NCBI RefSeq assembly: GCF_004341825.1
Contig: NZ_SMAG01000003.1
Coordinates: 434,001-498,000, forward strand
From: Hazenella coriacea
Lineage (GTDB): Bacteria > Bacillota > Bacilli > Thermoactinomycetales > Thermoactinomycetaceae
Length of the DNA stretch: 64,000 bases
Reading direction: 5' to 3'
How positions within the stretch are numbered: position 1 is the first letter of the stretch; each line of letters begins with the position of its first letter. The position numbers and the translations under genes are program-made. The notes under the pieces were generated by a model, which did no database searches, was not told where the DNA came from, and saw nothing but the letters and a program-made list of their open reading frames with translations. Below, piece by piece: positions 62,495 to 64,000 of the stretch.

Positions 62495-62807
62495 ATCTCG
62501 ATTAACCCCCTTGGACATCATAATGTCCCTTTCACAAATCATTTTCATTAGTATAACACATTTATCAATTAGCATCTCTAATTCCTTGATCACTTACCAC
62601 TTTTTTAACATATATCTCGCTTAATAACAAAAGAAAGCAATGATCATGTCAATGACTAAAAAGATGAATCCATGATCTAACTTGATCCTGGAACCACAAT
62701 AATTCTATTCTGACTTATTAAATTATTTTATTCAAGAAGGTTTTTCTATTAATTTCTCTAATTAAAACATTGGCAGTTCTTAATATAGCTCATTGGAGGG
62801 AGACATC
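62495..62807. other. Divergent promoter region
   Basis: AT-rich space between ypuI and the thioesterase gene. Contains the two ribosome sites; no other gene, repeat or terminator seen. Confidence 0.5.
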
Positions 62808-63284
62808 ATGTCACAAACATGGCCGCCTAAAGATCTAGCTCAATGGTTTAAGGATTTCCGTTATTTCACACCCATTCAAGTTCGTTTTTCTGATACGGAT
62901 TTGATTGGTCATATTAATAATGTTAGTTACATTACATACTTTGAATTTGGACGAGTTCAGTATTTAAAAGATCTGGGACTATATCAACTCCTAGCTGAAC
63001 CTGAACCAGGAAAGAAAGGTACAATCGTAGCAGCAAGCATTGAATGTCATTATCTTCGCCCCGCTTACTATGAACAAGAGATTCAAATTGGCGCTCGTGT
63101 AAGTCGAATTGGGAACAGCAGCTTTGATTTCCAATATGCGGTCACCATTCCAGCAGAAAAAAGTATTGCGGCAATCGGGAAAGGAGCTGTCGTCTATATC
63201 GACCCCCAGACAGGAAAAAGCCAACCACTTCCCGAAGAAGCCAAAAACATTATGCTCTCATATGAAGAAAATATAACTGTTTAA
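62808..63284 (+). CDS. Hotdog acyl-CoA thioesterase (4HBT type)
   Basis: 158 residues with the 4HBT pattern: VRFSDTDLIGHINNVSYITYFE holds the catalytic Asp (~31) and helix; the rest follows the hotdog strands. ATG 62808 has GGAGGGAG at the right spacing. Probably hydrolyses acyl-CoA; similar to B. subtilis YbgC-like enzymes. Substrate unknown. Confidence 0.85.
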   Translation: MSQTWPPKDLAQWFKDFRYFTPIQVRFSDTDLIGHINNVSYITYFEFGRVQYLKDLGLYQLLAEPEPGKKGTIVAASIECHYLRPAYYEQEIQIGARVSRIGNSSFDFQYAVTIPAEKSIAAIGKGAVVYIDPQTGKSQPLPEEAKNIMLSYEENITV

Positions 63285-63292
63285 AGTGATAA

Positions 63293-63325
63293 AAGCCCAA
63301 CTACTTAACTGTAGCTGGGCTTCAT
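63293..63325. terminator. Bidirectional terminator-like hairpin
   Basis: AAGCCCA-CTAC / GTAG-TGGGCTT between convergent genes; modest T content. Confidence 0.7.
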
Positions 63326-63327
63326 CT

Positions 63328-63513
63328 CTATTGTAGAGGCGATTGTGAGTGAAAAACCATCGCTTCTACAATAATCATATTTATATCTTCTTTACTTAAT
63401 AAAGCTAATTCACCTTGTATAATAATATCGGAATTAAGTTCTACTTCTGTCAATAATTCATAAAGTTCAGGTGTCATATTTAAAACCAACTCTGACAACT
63501 TCATGGTTTGCAC
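63328..63513 (-). CDS. Small hypothetical protein
   Basis: About 61 residues: an acidic helical protein (LVLNMTPELYELLTEVEL, LALLSKEDINMIIVEAMV). GTG 63513 has CGAGGTG six bases upstream. No family recognised; the coding case rests on the ribosome site and an uninterrupted frame. Confidence 0.5.
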   Translation of the reverse strand: MQTMKLSELVLNMTPELYELLTEVELNSDIIIQGELALLSKEDINMIIVEAMVFHSQSPLQ

Positions 63514-63587
63514 TGTGATCACCTCGTTGCATGGATCTTTTGTTCAATCATATGCAACGCTCGAATCATATGTTTATATGATTCACC

Positions 63588-64000
63588 CTATTTATCAACT
63601 TTACCCAATAGGATCGCATGGTCTACTTTTATACAACGATCCATGATAACTGTAACTCCTTTTTCTTTGGCTAACTCCGAAGCTTCTTCATTGATGACTC
63701 CCAATTGCATCCAAATTGCCTTCGCTCCAATTTGAAGAGACTCTTCAACTACAGGTAGTACAGTTTCGCTTCTACGAAACACATTAACGATATCAACTTT
63801 TTCTGGAATCTCAGTCAATGAAGCATAAGGCTTTTCTCCTAGCACAGGTTCTGTTAGATTTGGATTTACAGGAAAGATTCGATAACCAGCTTGTTGCAAA
63901 GCTTCTGCGATTAGATAACTGGTTCTCTCTGGCTTGTTTGACATTCCTACAACTGCGATATTTTTGGCTTCTTGTAGTAACTGCTTTCGTTGTTCATCGT
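63588..64000 (-). CDS. CoA-binding Rossmann protein, start beyond window
   Basis: The frame stays open to the window end, so the true start lies outside. The visible 137 residues have the CoA-binding (YccU-like/YneT) pattern: KNIAVVGMSNKPERTSY, GYRIFPVNP, VDIVNVFRRSE and VIMDRCIKVDHA. The family binds CoA or related cofactors; biochemical role unknown. Confidence 0.88.
   Translation of the reverse strand, partial: DEQRKQLLQEAKNIAVVGMSNKPERTSYLIAEALQQAGYRIFPVNPNLTEPVLGEKPYASLTEIPEKVDIVNVFRRSETVLPVVEESLQIGAKAIWMQLGVINEEASELAKEKGVTVIMDRCIKVDHAILLGKVDK

Overview
The window looks like chromosome of a low-GC, endospore-forming member of the Bacillales. Evidence: sporulation genes (spoVAC, spoVAD, an RsfA-type prespore regulator, tiny coat-type membrane proteins), CcpA with cre-like sites, a Tyr T-box, an S4 leader, and many genes known mainly from Bacillus (ylbF, ylbG, yugN, ylaN, ytxG/H/J, acuA/acuC, citR/citA, ypuI). 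A Thermoactinomycetaceae-like lineage is possible, but that is only inference. I see no rRNA, tRNA, CRISPR array, phage module, insertion sequence or integrase. Most of the region is ordinary core chromosome.

Layout. 1-2.3 kb: start of ylbG, a small Cys-rich gene, ylbF, a PrcB-type lipoprotein and a coat-like protein. 2.3-5.2 kb: two divalent-cation transport proteins (MgtE; CorC/HlyC type). 5.2-9.7 kb: a subtilase without signal peptide, an SPFH protein with an RHH protein, an SGNH hydrolase, and spoVAD/spoVAC. 9.9-17.1 kb: cupin, CBS, M20, YugN, Asp23 and NYN proteins and the divergent citA/citR pair. 17.2-28.6 kb: YlaN, three peptidase/thioesterase genes, MazG, a broken LOG-family gene, a GAF-type methionine sulfoxide reductase, NagA, Nudix, a histidine phosphatase and a secreted PHB-depolymerase-like esterase. 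28.8-36.4 kb: trmB, rpsD with its leader, a TetR regulator, an aldehyde dehydrogenase homologue lacking its catalytic residues, an HTH gene, a degenerate Nudix gene, a DUF3817 gene behind a candidate structured leader, and tyrS with a T-box. 36.5-41.6 kb: two paralogous class A penicillin-binding proteins. 41.7-53.9 kb: carbon-control block acsA / acuA-acuC / mtnN / ccpA / SseB-like / aroA(G) / anti-sigma / ECF sigma / ytxJ-ytxH-ytxG. 53.9-64 kb: a GH3 lipoprotein, an isocitrate/isopropylmalate dehydrogenase-family protein, a YczE-type membrane protein, four tandem tiny membrane proteins, rsfA, DUF309, TPR, ypuI, a thioesterase and a partial CoA-binding protein.

How it fits together. The 41.7-53.9 kb block has the Bacillus order of acetate/acetoin and carbon-catabolite genes around ccpA. 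A cre-like site lies just downstream of the acsA promoter, where CcpA would block transcription. The local order differs from Bacillus in several ways: acuB is missing between acuA and acuC, an ECF sigma/anti-sigma pair sits between ytxJ and aroA, and a multi-domain SseB-like gene sits between aroA and ccpA. The spoVA pair, rsfA and the tiny proteins belong to spore formation.

I did not find a clearly new multi-gene defence or biosynthetic system. The best leads are an aldehyde dehydrogenase pseudoenzyme, a riboswitch-like leader at 34.2-34.45 kb, a Shine-Dalgarno sequence buried in a terminator-like hairpin before the subtilase gene, a conserved-looking structured intergenic element at 12.38-12.57 kb, a repeat-mediated gene break in the LOG-family gene, and the four-copy tiny-protein array.
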